NCBI GenBank assembly: GCA_964016985.1
Contig: OZ024821.1
Coordinates: 84,231,035-84,295,034, forward strand
Reading direction: 5' to 3'
From: Anodontia alba
Lineage: Eukaryota; Mollusca; Bivalvia; Lucinida; Lucinidae
DNA: 64,000 bases
This document shows positions 34,593 through 45,895 of this stretch, in pieces. Position 1 is the stretch's first letter; every line of letters begins with the position of its first letter. The notes under the pieces were generated by a model, which was given only the letters and a program-made list of their open reading frames with translations, searched no databases and had not been told where the DNA came from. A program made the translations under genes and the position numbers.

Positions 34593-35262
34593 GAGTTTCT
34601 GACAAAATGATATACACAAACAGTGCAGACTGAGCTCAGACTGCTCCCTCAGGTCAAGGTCTATACTGTATATAGTAAGTATCATAAGAAAGAACTTCAT
34701 AAAAATCAAATGTTCGACAAAAATAAACACACACACAGAGAATTTTTCGGACATTTCCTGTATGTTTTTCTGATGATTCATTTAAGACCTATGAATCAGG
34801 CATTATTGTCAATGTTAGATGATCAGGGCCACAACATTTCATACAAGATTACTTGTGTGCCAAGCAAAGACTCAGATTAGCTGACACATTTGCACAGGCT
34901 GATCAGACTTTGCTGTCCACCAGAAGTAACTTTAGATCCTTGGTTACCTTGCAGACTGATCATACTGTCCAGATGCACAGGCTGATCTAAATGTTTGCTA
35001 GACACATATGCAGTTAGCATTAAACTCTTTAGAAATGCCTCAGGGAGACATTGCCTGAGTAAAAACAGTGAGATATGATTTGAACCAGTGCATGACAAAA
35101 CATACAGTTAGGCTTGTGCCACTAGCAAAGTCTCAGATCAGCCTGCACATCCAAACAGTCTGATTAGAGTCTTTGCTGATTGTATGTGCCTTCTACAGCT
35201 TCCAGGCTATCTAAAGAGGAATAAATGAGAACAGTTGCAATACTGGTCACACAGGTCTTTTT

Positions 35263-37252
35263 AGCTCACCTGAGCTCTGCTCAGGATGAGCTATTGTGAT
35301 CACTTTTCGTCCGTCATCCATCCGTCCATCCGTGCTTGCGTCTGTGCCTGCGTCAGTCCATCATCCGTCCGTCCGTGCGTCCATCCGTTAACATTTTCAA
35401 ACGACTTCTCCTCTGAAGCCTCCGTAGGGTAGGGGAACGAAAAATTGCTAAAATGGTCGCGGCCTGTTGACCAAGATGGCAGCCACACCCATATATGGTA
35501 AAAATCTTCTTCTCTTCCAGAACTGAGAATGCCTAGGGGCTGAACCTTTGCAGAAATCATTGAGGACGGGAGGTCTACCAAAATTGCAAAAAGAATTGTC
35601 GTAGGTTGACGTTTGACCTTTTTACGGCAAGATCAAGTTTGCTTCCCTATGCATTTGTATGGGAAAAACCTTAAAAAATCTTCTTCTTCAAAACATAGCA
35701 TGCCCTGTGGCTGAATCTTTGCATATATCATTGGGAATGAGAGGGCTACCAAAATTGCTAAAATAATGGTCGTACATTGACATTTGACCTTTTTACGGTA
35801 AGGTCCTTTGCTTCCTTATGCATTTGTATGGGAAAAATGTTCAGAATTTCAAACAACTTCTTCTCTGGAGCCTCTGGGCCAATTTTGCCCAAATTTCATA
35901 TGGAGCCTCCTTAGGTAGGGGGAACAAAAGATTGCTAAAATGGTCACGGTTCGTTGACTAAGATGGCAGCCATGCCCATATATGGTAAAAACCTTTAAAA
36001 ATCTTCTTCTCTAGAATCGAGGATGCTTTGGGGCTGCATCTTTGCATAAGTCATCGGGGACAGGGGGTCTACCAAAGTTGCTAAAATAATGGTCATACAT
36101 TGACATTTGACCTTTTTACGGCAAGGTCAAGTTTGCTTACGTATGCATTTGTATGGGAAAAAAACATTTAAAAATCTTATTTTCCAAAACTGAGGATGGC
36201 TTGTGGCTGAATCTTTGCATATATCATCTGGAATGGGCGGTCTACCAAAGTTGCTAAAATAATGGTCATACATTGACATTTGACCTTTTTACGGCAAGGT
36301 CAAGTTTGCTTCCTTATGCATTTGTATGGGAAAAAAACATTTAAAAATCTTATTTTCCAAAACTGAGGATGGCTTGTGGCTGAATCTTTGCATATATCAT
36401 CTGGAACGGGCGGTTACCAAAGTTGCTAAAATAATTGTCATACATTGACATTTAACCGTTTTACGGCGAGGTCAAGTTTGCTTCTGTATGCATTTGTATG
36501 GGCCCCATACATTTGAATGGAAAAAATGTTGATAATTTCAAATGGCTTTTCCTCTGAAGCTTCCGGGCCAGTGTTGCTCAAATTTCATGTGGAGCCTCTT
36601 TGGGCAGGAGAATGAAAGATTGCTAAAATGGGTATGGTCCATTGATCAAAATGGCTGCCATGCCCATATATGGTAAAAACCTTTAAAAATCTTCTTCTCC
36701 ATAACCAAATAAGCTCTGGGTCCTAATCTTTGCACAAATTACGGGGGACAGGAGATCTACCAAAATTTCTAAAATGATGGTTCTGTGTTGACATTTGACC
36801 TTTTTACCACCAAGGTCAAATTTGCTTCCCCATTCGTATGGGCCATATACATTTATATTGAAAGTATCGAAGTGACTTGTAGATCAACAGTAGTTAAAAT
36901 TGTTCTGATTGGAAATCTAAGATGGCCATCATCTGGTTTATATTTATAATATTTCCCTGCCACTGTGCTGTTTACATGTATAAAATCATGATTCTTCAGA
37001 AACCACTTAGCCAATTACCATCAAATTTCACATTGATCCTTCTGTTGAAATGTGATTGATAGTTTATTCAAATGATCATGCTCCATTGACTGTCAGGCCC
37101 ATATATTCTTCTTCAAAACTAAGAACTGCTCAAATGATGATATTTTCATTAGTTGCGATGATAGGATTGGAAAAATGTTGCATAACATCTGCATGTCTGC
37201 AGTGGCTATGACACTCAGGTGAGCGAACCGTGGCCAGTGGGCCTCTTGTTGT
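35263..37252 (+). repeat. 2 kb composite array opening AGCTCACCTGAGC and closing CTCAGGTGAGC
   Basis: Opens TAGCTCACCTGAGCTCTGCT with CCGTCCATCC-rich text, then about six degenerate units with TTGACATTTGACCTTTTTAC and GCATTTGTATGGG (near 35610, 35785, 36100, 36270, 36440, 36790). It closes CACTCAGGTGAGCG, a short GGCC hairpin and CTTGTT. The inverted termini suggest a mobile unit of unknown class. Confidence 0.7.
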
Positions 37253-37298
37253 AGGTTTTGTCGTGCACTGGCTCATTTGGTAAAATATATAAAAATAT

Positions 37299-37490
37299 CA
37301 TAGCTACAGATAAGAGGGTATATCCACATAATATTTTTCTTATTTCTCCACGAAAACATATGTTGTGGGTACTCATTAGAAGCGCCTCAGTGAGCGCTTC
37401 TTATTAGTGCCACAACATATATTTTCATGGAGAAATAAGATAGATATCAGCATTTTTCTGATGAAAAAAGCACCTTATCTGTTGCTATGA
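37299..37490. mobile_element. ATAGCTCCAGATAAG-end hairpin element, copy 4
   Basis: Ends CATAGCTACAGATAAGAGGG and CACCTTATCTGTTGCTATG; the palindrome turns at GCGCCTCAGTGAGCGC. Confidence 0.75.
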
Positions 37491-37516
37491 ACATCACCTG
37501 ATATATCACATATGGA

Positions 37517-37519
<3 letters not shown>

Positions 37520-37606
<87 letters not shown>
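37520..37606. repeat. (GT)43 microsatellite
   Basis: Uninterrupted GT dinucleotide run of about 86 bases, 136 bases before the WAP exon. Confidence 0.97.
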
Positions 37607-37607
<1 letters not shown>

Positions 37608-37742
37608 AAAACAGGCATTGTCCAATAATAGAGAATCATTACACAGCATTGCAGAAATTGCCATGAATATTCAAGTGAGTGAATATCTGATCTAAGGACT
37701 TTTATCTATGGTCTTTTGTTTATTTTATCTCTTTGCTTTCAG

Positions 37743-37916
37743 ATAAGGACATGTACATTGAGGGATTCTGTCCAGCCAGAGACGCAATACGAGGGCGCCC
37801 ATACTGTGAGATAAGTGCTAGTGAATGCTTGTTTGATCTTGACTGCCAAGGTGACACACAGAAATGTTGCTTTGATGGATGTCGTTATTCTTGTATGGAT
37901 GCAGCCACAGTACCAG
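37743..37916 (+). CDS. Exon 10: WAP (four-disulfide core) domain 1
   Basis: 174 bases after CTTTGCTTTCAG, ending AGTACCAG before GTCAGGGA; symmetric 1-1, exactly one module. The protein has the eight WAP cysteines: FCPAR, PYC, SEC, five residues, LDC, then KCC, DGC and YSC. The C-x5-C-x6-CC-x3-C-x3-C pattern is the standard four-disulfide core. WAP domains are commonly serine-protease inhibitors, antibacterial peptides or, in molluscs, shell-matrix parts; the inhibitory loop cannot be judged here. Skipping the exon would keep the frame. Confidence 0.95.
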
Positions 37917-38084
37917 GTCAGGGAATTTTTTTCAGGGGATGTCGAAGGCTAAAACTTGGCCTTAATAACAGTTGCTGTATCCAGATTAATGAAATCAGCA
38001 ACAGCTATTAACCAGTCGAATGCTAAGAAAATTGTAGAAGACAGCATTCTGTTTTTTGTTGTTTTTTCCTTATTGAAATAATTT

Positions 38085-38265
38085 TTTAGAGAAAATAATA
38101 CTTTGCATTTCATGTGAATCATCTGCTGTTATGCAGATGATTTACATGAAATGCCAAAACTCGTTTTCTCTGAAAAATAGCCTTCCCCCACCCCCCCCCC
38201 CCCCCCCCCACCCCCATTCCCCACCCCCCCCACCACCACCAAAAAAAAAAAGAAAAAAGAAAAAG
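38085..38265. repeat. Hairpin element fragment with poly-C insert
   Basis: Arms TTTGCATTTCATGTGAATCA and GATTTACATGAAATGCCAAA, turning at TCTGCTGTTATGCAGA, followed by a C-rich tract at 38186-38240. Resembles the element near 5690-5830. Confidence 0.6.
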
Positions 38266-38834
38266 AAATGAAAATTTCATCTGCTACAATTAATGATTAT
38301 TTAAATAAGATTTTATGCAGATGGCATTCCTTTTCTTCACACTACTCTTTGTTTCTACAGTTTCATTCATGCATTTCAAAATGATCTAATGTGGATGACA
38401 CAGTCATATATACATTTTTAATTTTTTCGAAGAAATTAAAGCTTCATATTTTATTTGAATTGAGCGCTAGGCAAGATACACATGAAATATCAAAATAGCA
38501 TGCATCCTTTTTTTTCATTCATGGCTTGATGAAATGAAAAAAATATTAAATAATTTATGCTTATAATTAATTTTCTGTTTGAAATTTTCTTAAATTTGCT
38601 TTCTCGAAAAGGCAAAGGCATGCTATTTTTGCCTTTTAAAGTGTCACTTTGGTACTCTTAAGAATATTTGATCTTGTTGGTTGTTTTACCTGTTGGAAGA
38701 AGCCCTGATGTTGACAGATTATAACAGGCATTCTTAGTGACATTTCAAATTTGCGTAGACTGACAGGAGATTAAAGTAAAAGGGGGAAAATGAAGTAGAA
38801 AAAATATTCAAGATATATGTTATTGTCTCACCTG

Positions 38835-40030
38835 CTTGTAGCAGGGTACAACATAATTTGAATTTCCATTCATTTGTCTATCCTTCTGTCAACAATTTAT
38901 GTTGAGTCTAGCGTTAAAGTGCATTTCTCTGTTACCATGATAGCTACAAGCAAACATTGCATAGTAATTGTCCTCGACATACTCTTCAAGCATGCACTTT
39001 GACCAGTTGCTCTTGACCTAGATTTCAGGCTGGAGTGGCTTTTGATTTTACTAGCATCTACCATTTAAGTGCATTTTTCTGAAGCAGTGATATCTGCAAG
39101 TGTCAGACCTTGCATAATAACTGTCCATGACATACTCTTGAAGCAAACGCTATAACCAGGTGCCCTTTACCCAGATTTCAGGCTCGAGTGGTATTGTCAT
39201 GACCTTACTTGAATCTACCATTTAAGTGCATTTCTCTGAAGCAGAGATAGCCGCAAGTGTCAGACCTTGCATAGTAATTGTCCTTGATATACTCTTGAAG
39301 CAAGCACTATGACCTGGTGCCCTTTACCTAGATTTCAGGCTCGAGTGGTGTTGTCAAGATTTTAGGTTGAGTCTAACATTAAAGTGTTGTTCTTTAAAGC
39401 GGTGATAGATGCAAGTGTCAAACCCTGCATAGTTATTGTCCTGGACATACTCTTCAAGCATGCACTATGACCTGGTGCCCTTGACCTTGATTTCACACTC
39501 CAGTGGCTTTGTCATAATTTTATGTGAAGTCCATCATAAAAGTGCATTTCTCTGAAGCAGTGAGAGATGCAAGTGTCAAACCTTGCATAGTAATTGTCCT
39601 CAACATACTCTTCAAGCACACTGGTGCCCTTAACCTAGATTTCATGCTCCAGTGGTTTTGTCATGATTTTACTTTGAGTCTAGCATTAAAGTGTGTATCT
39701 CTGCAGCCGTGATAGCTGTGAATGTCAAACCTTGCAAAGTACTTGTCATCAGCATACTTTTCAAGCATGCACTATCACCCAGTGTCCTTGACCTAGATTT
39801 TGCACTCCAATGACTTTTTCATGATTTTACGTGGAGTTTAACATTAAAGTGTGTTTCTCTGATGTTTTGATTGCTGCAAATGTCAAACCTTGCACAATAA
39901 TTGTCCTGGACATACTCCTCAAGCAAGCACTATGACCCAGTACTAGTGGCTTTGTCATGATTTTACATCAAGTTTAGCGTTAAAGTGTGTTTCTCTGTAG
40001 TAGTGATAGTGTGAATAGTAAACCTGAAAT
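38835..40030. repeat. Tandem array, about 155 bp unit, seven to eight copies
   Basis: Repeated segments AAAGTGCATTTCTCTGAAGC, GTCAAACCTTGCATAGTAAT, GACATACTCTTCAAGCA and CCTTGACCTAGATTTCA. Opens CTCACCTGCTTGTAGCAGGG, another small inverted motif. Confidence 0.8.
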
Positions 40031-40160
40031 GACCTTAAATGTGTTGAAGGGACATGAACACAAATAAACAAACTATCAAGTCAAGAGTAACAAACAAAAC
40101 AGCTACAAAAGCTAACTAAAGTTTTAAAATTTTGAGTAATTAGCAAGTGTAGGTATTATA

Positions 40161-40492
40161 CAGTCGAACCTCGTTATCTCGAACTCGCTTATTTCGAATT
40201 ACCGTTTGAATTACTCGAAAAGAAAATCTGGTCCTTGTTTTAACATGAAACTATGACAACAGGTAACAAAATAATGTGGAAAAGAGGAGAAATTGCTCCT
40301 AATTTCTCCTCTTTTCCACATTATTTTATATATATATTTCTAACTTCAGGAGTCAAATTACGTATTCATTTGTTAAATATGGTTGTTCAATTTATTGTTT
40401 TCCTCACTCTCTCAACTCTGATATGTCGAGGTACGGATATCTCGAAGTGTTTCAGTGAGTCCCATGGAATTCGAGATAACGAGAGTCGACTG
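40161..40492. mobile_element. Pogo-like hairpin element, copy 2
   Basis: Ends CAGTCGAACCTCGTTATCTC and GATAACGAGAGTCGACTG, flanked by TA (40159-40160 and 40493-40494). The core ATGTGGAAAAGAGGAGAAAT is palindromic. It is better preserved at the ends than copy 1. Confidence 0.85.
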
Positions 40493-40709
40493 TATTATGT
40501 AGCAAGAAAACTTCAAAGACTTTGTAGGATAGATGCAAAATAAGTCTGTTTTTAGCTCTGCTGATAGGTAGAGTATCCAATAGTTCTCCCATTTGCAGAG
40601 GTTAAAATTGATAACATTCCCTACCAGCTGTGTATCCTTTATCCATCATAATTGTTTTTTGTTCTGTGCCCTTGGGTCACAAAGTTTTACTTACTTTCGT
40701 GTGTTTTAT

Positions 40710-41220
40710 GCTCATGTGATTTTGTTTGTTTGTTTGTGTTGAGGTCAGACCATTGGGGTTCAGTCAACCCATTGGGGCATGTCAGGTGTGGTCAGTTTAC
40801 CTAACCATGCTTTTTACTAGGCAGACTTAGTCCTCTAAGTGGTTATGAATGACAGTAGAAAATATTTCACGAAAGAATGTAGCCGACCCGGTGGGGGTCG
40901 AACCCATAATAACCTCCTGGGCCCAGTTGTTCAAAGCGTCGTTAGTTTAACGAGCTCGTTAAGGGTCATTTCATTAACTATTTTAGCGCATTCAATATAC
41001 AATATTCTGATATTTTTTGCTGAAAAAATGTGAGTAGCTTTTGCACTGCAAAAGCTACTCACATTTTTTCAGCAAAAAATTTCAGTATATTTGCGTATCA
41101 CTAGATGTAAATTTTAAGGAATCATTAACTAACAACGTCGTTAGCTTTGAACAACTGGGCCCTGATCACCAGTCAGACGCGCATCTAACTGAGCCACCGA
41201 GGCCAGCTCATGTGATTTTG
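40710..41220 (-). mobile_element. SINE-1, inverted, with 15 bp target duplication and a nested element
   Basis: GCTCATGTGATTTTG occurs exactly at 40710-40724 and again at 41206-41220, a perfect 15-base target-site duplication. Between them an inverted SINE-1 runs from its TTTGTTTGTTTGTGTTGAGG tail to its tRNA-like head (TAACTGAGCCACCGAGG), interrupted by the element at 40920-41161. Confidence 0.93.
40920..41161. mobile_element. GGCCCAGTTGTTCAAAG element inserted inside the SINE
   Basis: 242 bases with ends GGCCCAGTTGTTCAAAGCG and CTTTGAACAACTGGGCC. CTG lies directly on each side (40917-40919, 41162-41164); removing the element and one CTG restores a normal SINE head, so CTG is a real 3-base target duplication, as in PIF/Harbinger-type insertions. 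The core is a perfect 34-base palindrome (41012-41045, 41047-41080) around a single base. Confidence 0.93.
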
Positions 41221-41314
41221 CCCTATGCATGTGCCGAATACGGTACTTTGTGTCTTATATGACCTAATTACCTAAGTATTGCATTTTATATAATGTGGCT
41301 CTTTGGTATTTCAG

Positions 41315-41415
41315 GTTCATGGTTTATAAACCTGCTGTTAGAGACTGAAGATTGGGATGATGATTACAACGATATCTATAGTTTTGCGACTCACACTTTG
41401 CTAACCAAATACCAG
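41315..41415 (+). CDS. Exon 11: SEA domain, first third
   Basis: 101 bases after TTGGTATTTCAG, ending AAATACCAG before GTTACAAT; phase 1 to 0. It encodes SWFINLLLETEDWDDDYNDI and then YSFATHTLLTKYQ. The pattern (hydrophobic strand, W/Y with acidic residues, then a helix with S-x-x-x-H-x-L) fits the start of a SEA domain. No cysteines, unlike all neighbouring modules. The donor GTTACA is non-ideal, but frame and the following exons support it. Confidence 0.75.
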
Positions 41416-41514
41416 GTTACAATTTATTTTACTATTTATCTCCTCCTCATACAAAATTTTCAGTCATGAAAAATGAAGGCTTAGAATATGATAAGAATTC
41501 AATGACTTGAGCAC

Positions 41515-41747
41515 TGATGGCTAACCTTTTGTATACTGAATAGATTCTCCCACACTATATATTGGAAGAGTCCAATTTCAATTTTAGGTACATCCGGCTA
41601 TGAGATTCACATATTCCTAAAGAAAAATGGCTAAACTATTTGCAAACAGTGGAGACCCTGATCAGAAGCCGAGTTCTGCGGCGTTTGAGCTGGGTCTGCA
41701 TGTTTGCCAGTTACCCTTTTACGGGTCTTCCGACTACAATGGGCTAA
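41515..41747. mobile_element. AAACAGTGTAGACC-class element with TATATTGGAAGAGTCCAA body
   Basis: CCCACACTATATATTGGAAG and CCAATTTCAATTTTAGGTAC lead to a palindrome at 41640-41708 and CGGGTCTTCCGACTACAATG. Relatives are at 8505 and, inverted, at 63105-63285. Confidence 0.65.
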
Positions 41748-41754
41748 TTTACCA

Positions 41755-41960
41755 TGGCTGATTTGAACTTGTTTTTGAGTCCCAAGAAAATTCTTCCACT
41801 AATGCAAAAAAAAAAACAAATATTTAGGCGAATTTTAGGGAGATTTTCTTATTTTATCATGGAAAATGTATGTTGTGTGTGCTCATTAGAACCTCCTCAT
41901 TGAGGCAGTTCTAATGAGCACAGTCAACATACCTTTATTTTATAGAAGATTGAATTATCT
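41755..41960. mobile_element. TGGCTCGAAC-class hairpin element, copy 1
   Basis: Palindrome TGTATGTTGTGTGTGCTCAT to AATGAGCACAGTCAACATAC, turning at CCTCATTGAGG. Its core resembles the GGGTACTCATTAGAA core of other families. Confidence 0.6.
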
Positions 41961-41997
41961 CCATTTGCCTCCTTACCTGGTACTATATGATTAATTA

Positions 41998-42206
41998 ACC
42001 CTTATCCTGCTGAATAATTTAATTAGCTACACACATTCCTGACTATCAGCCAATCAGATTACATCATATAATGTTTTCATTCAAATTCACAAACAGAATG
42101 ACAAACAGTGTAGATCCTGATCAGTTGGCTTCTTCAGAAGCCATCTGATCTGGATCTACACTGTTTGCAAAGGTAGGGGTTGTCGTGAACAGCAGGATAA
42201 GGGTTA
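41998..42206. mobile_element. TTAACCCTTATCCTGCTGA-end hairpin element, best copy
   Basis: Ends TTAACCCTTATCCTGCTGAA and CAGCAGGATAAGGGTTAA match almost perfectly. The palindrome GACAAACAGTGTAGATCCTG turns at GGCTTCTTCAGAAGCC. Confidence 0.85.
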
Positions 42207-42337
42207 ACCCTCTGTGGCTTGAACAAATTTCCATGGATGTTTATGCTAATGAGACTGTAATTTGTTTTTGCATAGTGGCGTTTCAATACTATTATTGGGA
42301 ACTGATTGTTAAGAATTAAACAAAATAATTATAACCA

Positions 42338-42470
42338 CCTTGTGTGTGTGTATGTGTGTGCATGTGTGTGTGTGTGTGTGTGTGTGTGTCTGTGTGAGGG
42401 GGAGGTGGGGTGAGGGGGGGGGGGGGAGGAATGTGGGAGAGGGGAATTTGTGCATGTATGTGTGTGTGCT
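42338..42470. repeat. GT-rich and G-rich simple repeats
   Basis: TGTGTGTGTATGTGTGTGCA and a GT run, then GGGGGAGGTGGGGTGAGGGG. A 60-codon frame here is low-complexity and not a gene. Confidence 0.9.
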
Positions 42471-42637
42471 GATCCTTATAAATGTCCATTCTTCTAAAAT
42501 AATGCCTTGGCTAAGATTATAGAAGGGTATTATTTCTTCAGGTTTTTACACAAATGTACAGGTAAAGTTTCAGGTGAAGTTATATTGTGCACAAGTTTGC
42601 TTATGCATTGCAGTGGCAGGTTAATGTCATACCATCT

Positions 42638-42830
42638 GAATGCTTAGCATGCTAGGTAAAAATTCCAGCAGACAACATTTTGAAATATTTCTCGTGATTT
42701 TTTTCTGAAAAATAGCTTTGACATTTCATGCAAATTTGCTTGGAATATTAAAGTATATTTTCTGGAAAAAATAAGAAAAATATCATCATTGTTTTTGGAG
42801 AACTGGAGAATTTTATCCCAGAATTATTAC
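42638..42830. mobile_element. GCATGCTGGGTAAAA-type hairpin element, copy 5
   Basis: Starts ATGCTTAGCATGCTAGGTAA; arms CTTTGACATTTCATGCAAAT and TTGGAATATTAAAGTATATT. Another copy lies at 43290-43500. Confidence 0.6.
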
Positions 42831-42837
42831 CAAATAC

Positions 42838-43056
42838 ACTACAACCTCTTTATAACATGGTCCGTTATAACACGGTTTTGAATATAACACAGTTCAAAAA
42901 TGGATCCCAAAAATGTATAGCTTATATTGAAAAATGACCATAAATGGTCATTTTTCAATATAACCTATACATTTTTGTTTGGATATAACACGGTTGTTTA
43001 ACTAACATGGTTTATGCTATGGACCCCAACAATAGTGTTATAAAGAGATTGTGATG
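42838..43056. mobile_element. CACCACAACC-family hairpin element, good copy
   Basis: Ends CACTACAACCTCTTTATAAC and GTTATAAAGAGATTGTGATG, flanked by TA. The core turns at TGACCATAAATGGTCA with 20-base arms. Confidence 0.8.
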
Positions 43057-43583
43057 TACTCCTCCTTAACCATTCCCCTGTAATGCCCAGCAGCAAATGT
43101 ACAGATAAGACTATAGTTGCCCAGTCTCATTTGGGCTTTTGCATTTCTCATCTGTCCAGAAGGCCTCTTTTTACATATCATGTTCTAAATCAAGCAAAAA
43201 TAGGGGTTTGCTATGTATAAAAATAGGCACTGGGGGGGCCTACATAAGCCTGTATATTCTCGCAGTTTGATTATGGTTTTGTTGTTTAAACACTCAGCAC
43301 TCTGGATAAAAATTTCAGTAGATGAAATGTTCAAATATTTTTCTTATATTTTTTCCAAGAAAAAATAGTTTGACATTTCATGCATAGTGTCTCCTTTTTT
43401 TGCATGAAATGTCTAATCCTGTTTTCTGGAAAAAATAGAAAAAATGTCATCAATTTGTCATCAGCTGAATAAGCCTGTAAAGTGGTAAAAATTAAGCATA
43501 GGTTTCCGATGGTTTCTATAGAATAAGATTTGATAATCAGCTCAGCTTATGGTTGCAAAGACAGATGTGCTCCTTCACTGTTT

Positions 43584-43776
43584 CATAGCAACAGATAAGA
43601 TGTTTTTTTCATCCGAAAAATGCTGATATCTTTCTTATTTCTCGATGAAAACATATGTTGTGGGTACTCATTAGAAGTGCCTCAGTGAGGCACTTCTAAT
43701 GAGTACCCACAACATATGTTTTCGTCGAGAAATAAGAAAAATATTATGTGGATACCCCCTCTTATCTGTAGCTATG
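43584..43776. mobile_element. ATAGCTCCAGATAAG-end hairpin element, near-perfect copy
   Basis: Ends CATAGCAACAGATAAG and CTTATCTGTAGCTATG. The core is a 54-base inverted repeat (43631-43684 and 43686-43739) with a single-base centre and about one mismatch, through TGTGGGTACTCATTAGAAG. The freshest copy of this family here. Confidence 0.9.
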
Positions 43777-44029
43777 CTGTTTACTTCTGTGTTAAAGCTG
43801 GGATCCTGTCGGCCCACTCCAGTGATTCATTCTAAGGCGGTACTTTCATTGTGGTACTTTTTGTTAAATATTCTGTAGTGTTTCACTTACATATGTTTTT
43901 CTTTTAGCAATTATGTAATTTTTTTTTCATTGTTGTTGTTTTTTTTTTTTTTGTTTTGTTTTTTTTTCCTGAAAATTGGATTTGATATTCCCATATAATG
44001 TATCTGTAGGAGATGGTTTGAAAAAAAAA

Positions 44030-44345
44030 AAAAACTGGTAGCTCAGTTGTGAGCACACTGGCCTCTAGAGCTAGAGGTACTGGGATTGATCCCCCAGGCA
44101 TAGGCAAGAGAATTTTGATGTCCAAACACTCTTTCCTTCATGTCATTTGCAGTGATGACATGAAAACAGTAGGCCCTCCTTTGAATCTGGACATTAACTG
44201 GAGAGCCCCTGTGCAGGGAAGGTCACTCCCTGTGCAGGTGATTGGACCCTATGGTAATTCAAAATGGTTACTTGTAGGCCTTCATCCTGCAATCCAGATC
44301 TGCCTAGAATGTCTGCAAGGGTGTATGGCAGCTTATTAAGACAAA
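44030..44345 (+). mobile_element. SINE-2 (tRNA-derived, different head)
   Basis: GGTAGCTCAGTTGTGAGCAC and GGGATTGATCCCCCAGG resemble A and B boxes; the body runs through GGCCCTCCTTTGAATCTGGA to a TTAAGACAAAAAAGAAAAC tail. Only one copy is in the window. The 96-codon frame inside it is a by-product. Confidence 0.65.
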
Positions 44346-44479
44346 AAAGAAAACAAATGTCAAAAATAATTTTCTGGGTTAAATACCATATTCAACGTAA
44401 TTACTGCACTGTGCGCTTAGGTTTTTCAAAATGTCTTGGAAAACTTGTGGTAAAATATGTATCTCCCTAGTAAGGGTAC

Positions 44480-45030
44480 ACTTACAAAAGATCAGCAAAG
44501 GACTTAGTTGATGATGTTTATGTTATTTTTTCAGATTTTCTTTATAAAAGCATATGTTATGCTTACTCCTTTGCATCACATCAACAAGTTGATGAAATTC
44601 AAATGGGTACCCACAATATATGCCTTTATACAGAAGTAGACTAAAAGTACTCTGGCTGTAATCTGAAAACTACGGAATTGTTTGACTGTGCGCTTATTAG
44701 GGTATGTGTGATAATTAGGTCACATATGGTAAGAAAAATCTCTATAAAGTTTTTGTCTGCTGAATTTGCCCAGGGAGTGCTAAAGGTAACTACAGTGAAG
44801 GAAACTACATTATTTCAAATTGTTTTGCCTTCTGCTGAAAAGGGGTCTATTCCAAAGGAAAGAATCTGTTCCCCTTGGGAGCAAATTACTTCCTTTCAGA
44901 GTAGACCCATTTTGGAAGGGTCTTGGTTTGCAGGAGAGTAAACAGGAAGTCAAAATGGTTGTCTCCCTTTGAAAATGTGCAGAAAGTTTACCAAATGTAT
45001 CCAGTTCCCTTTATGTGTTTTTATGAATCT
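44480..45030. other. Intron 11 stretch, little recognised
   Basis: A decayed GTGGGTACTC-type hairpin (ATATGTTATGCTTACTCC to GGGTACCCACAATATATG) at 44550-44625; otherwise nothing identifiable. Confidence 0.4.
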
Positions 45031-45035
45031 TCCAG

Positions 45036-45085
45036 GTTTATTCTAAGCTGATGGAGTTTAGCCCAGTTCAAGTTATACAACTTCT
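45036..45085 (+). CDS. Exon 12: SEA domain, middle (50-base exon)
   Basis: Small exon after TGAATCTTCCAG, ending ACAACTTCT before GTAAGTAT; phase 0 to 2. It encodes VYSKLMEFSPVQVIQL, the helix-loop-strand that precedes the cleavage motif of a SEA domain. Too short to trust alone; it is accepted because it joins exons 11 and 13 in frame and matches exon 1 in size and phase. Confidence 0.75.
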
Positions 45086-45655
45086 GTAAGTATTTTCTTA
45101 TGTAACTTCAATTTGTACCATAATCTGCACATGTAGTTGGCCTGTCATAGACAGGCCTGAGCAAACTATGTAGTTCCTAATTAAACTAACCTACCTCCCT
45201 CAGTGGCTTTGAATTTAAGTCAGAGCATAAGAATTTTCACACACAAAGTGAAATGGTTTTCCGTTAAACTCTTTTAAAGGGTTATGTTTCCTGAATACCT
45301 AGATATATTTATTTTGTGGATACATGGATTAGCTTTTTTTTGTTCAGTACAACTGCCTCCCCCCACCACCCTCCCTCCCACCCCCACCCCTCACACACAC
45401 CCTCACCTTACCTTGAGGTCAAGGTCTGAAGCATGCACTTAATTAAACATTGTTCATACTGTTATTTATTTTATTGATATTTTACATTAAAGATTTTAAA
45501 GCTCTATGTCTCCAGAATGCCTCATTGTATTGAGTTGATACTTCAACATATTTCAGCTGTGCATGTTGGTGCAATTATGCCCCACATATCATAGGCAAGT
45601 GACAGTACAAGAAAATGGGCCATATGCCATAAGCTGGCAATGAAAGCATGGATTA

Positions 45656-45865
45656 CCATATTTACCCTTAGTATTGGGACACCTTAATTCTTACCATACT
45701 TGTCCTAAAATTTTGAAAAGTCTATTTTACTCTCTGTTAGTATGTCTAAAATAGTGCTGGATGAGTGGCAACAGTGTAGAACCTGATCAGATGCTGCATT
45801 CTGCAGCATCTGATCTGGGTTTGCACTGTTGCTCAAGCCTGTCTGTCCCAGTATTTAGGGTAATT
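45656..45865 (+). mobile_element. TACCCTAAGTATTCGGACA-end element, copy 7
   Basis: Ends CATATTTACCCTTAGTATTG and CCAGTATTTAGGGTAATTAC; palindrome at 45768-45830 with GATGCTGCATTCTGCAGCAT. Confidence 0.75.
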
Positions 45866-45895
45866 ACAGTAATCTTTGAATTCTCTTATTTGAAC

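Noticed and set aside
38835..40030. Possible CRISPR-like or satellite array
   Set aside because: Units are about 155 bases, degenerate throughout, with no short identical repeats separated by unique spacers; ordinary intronic tandem repeat in a eukaryote.
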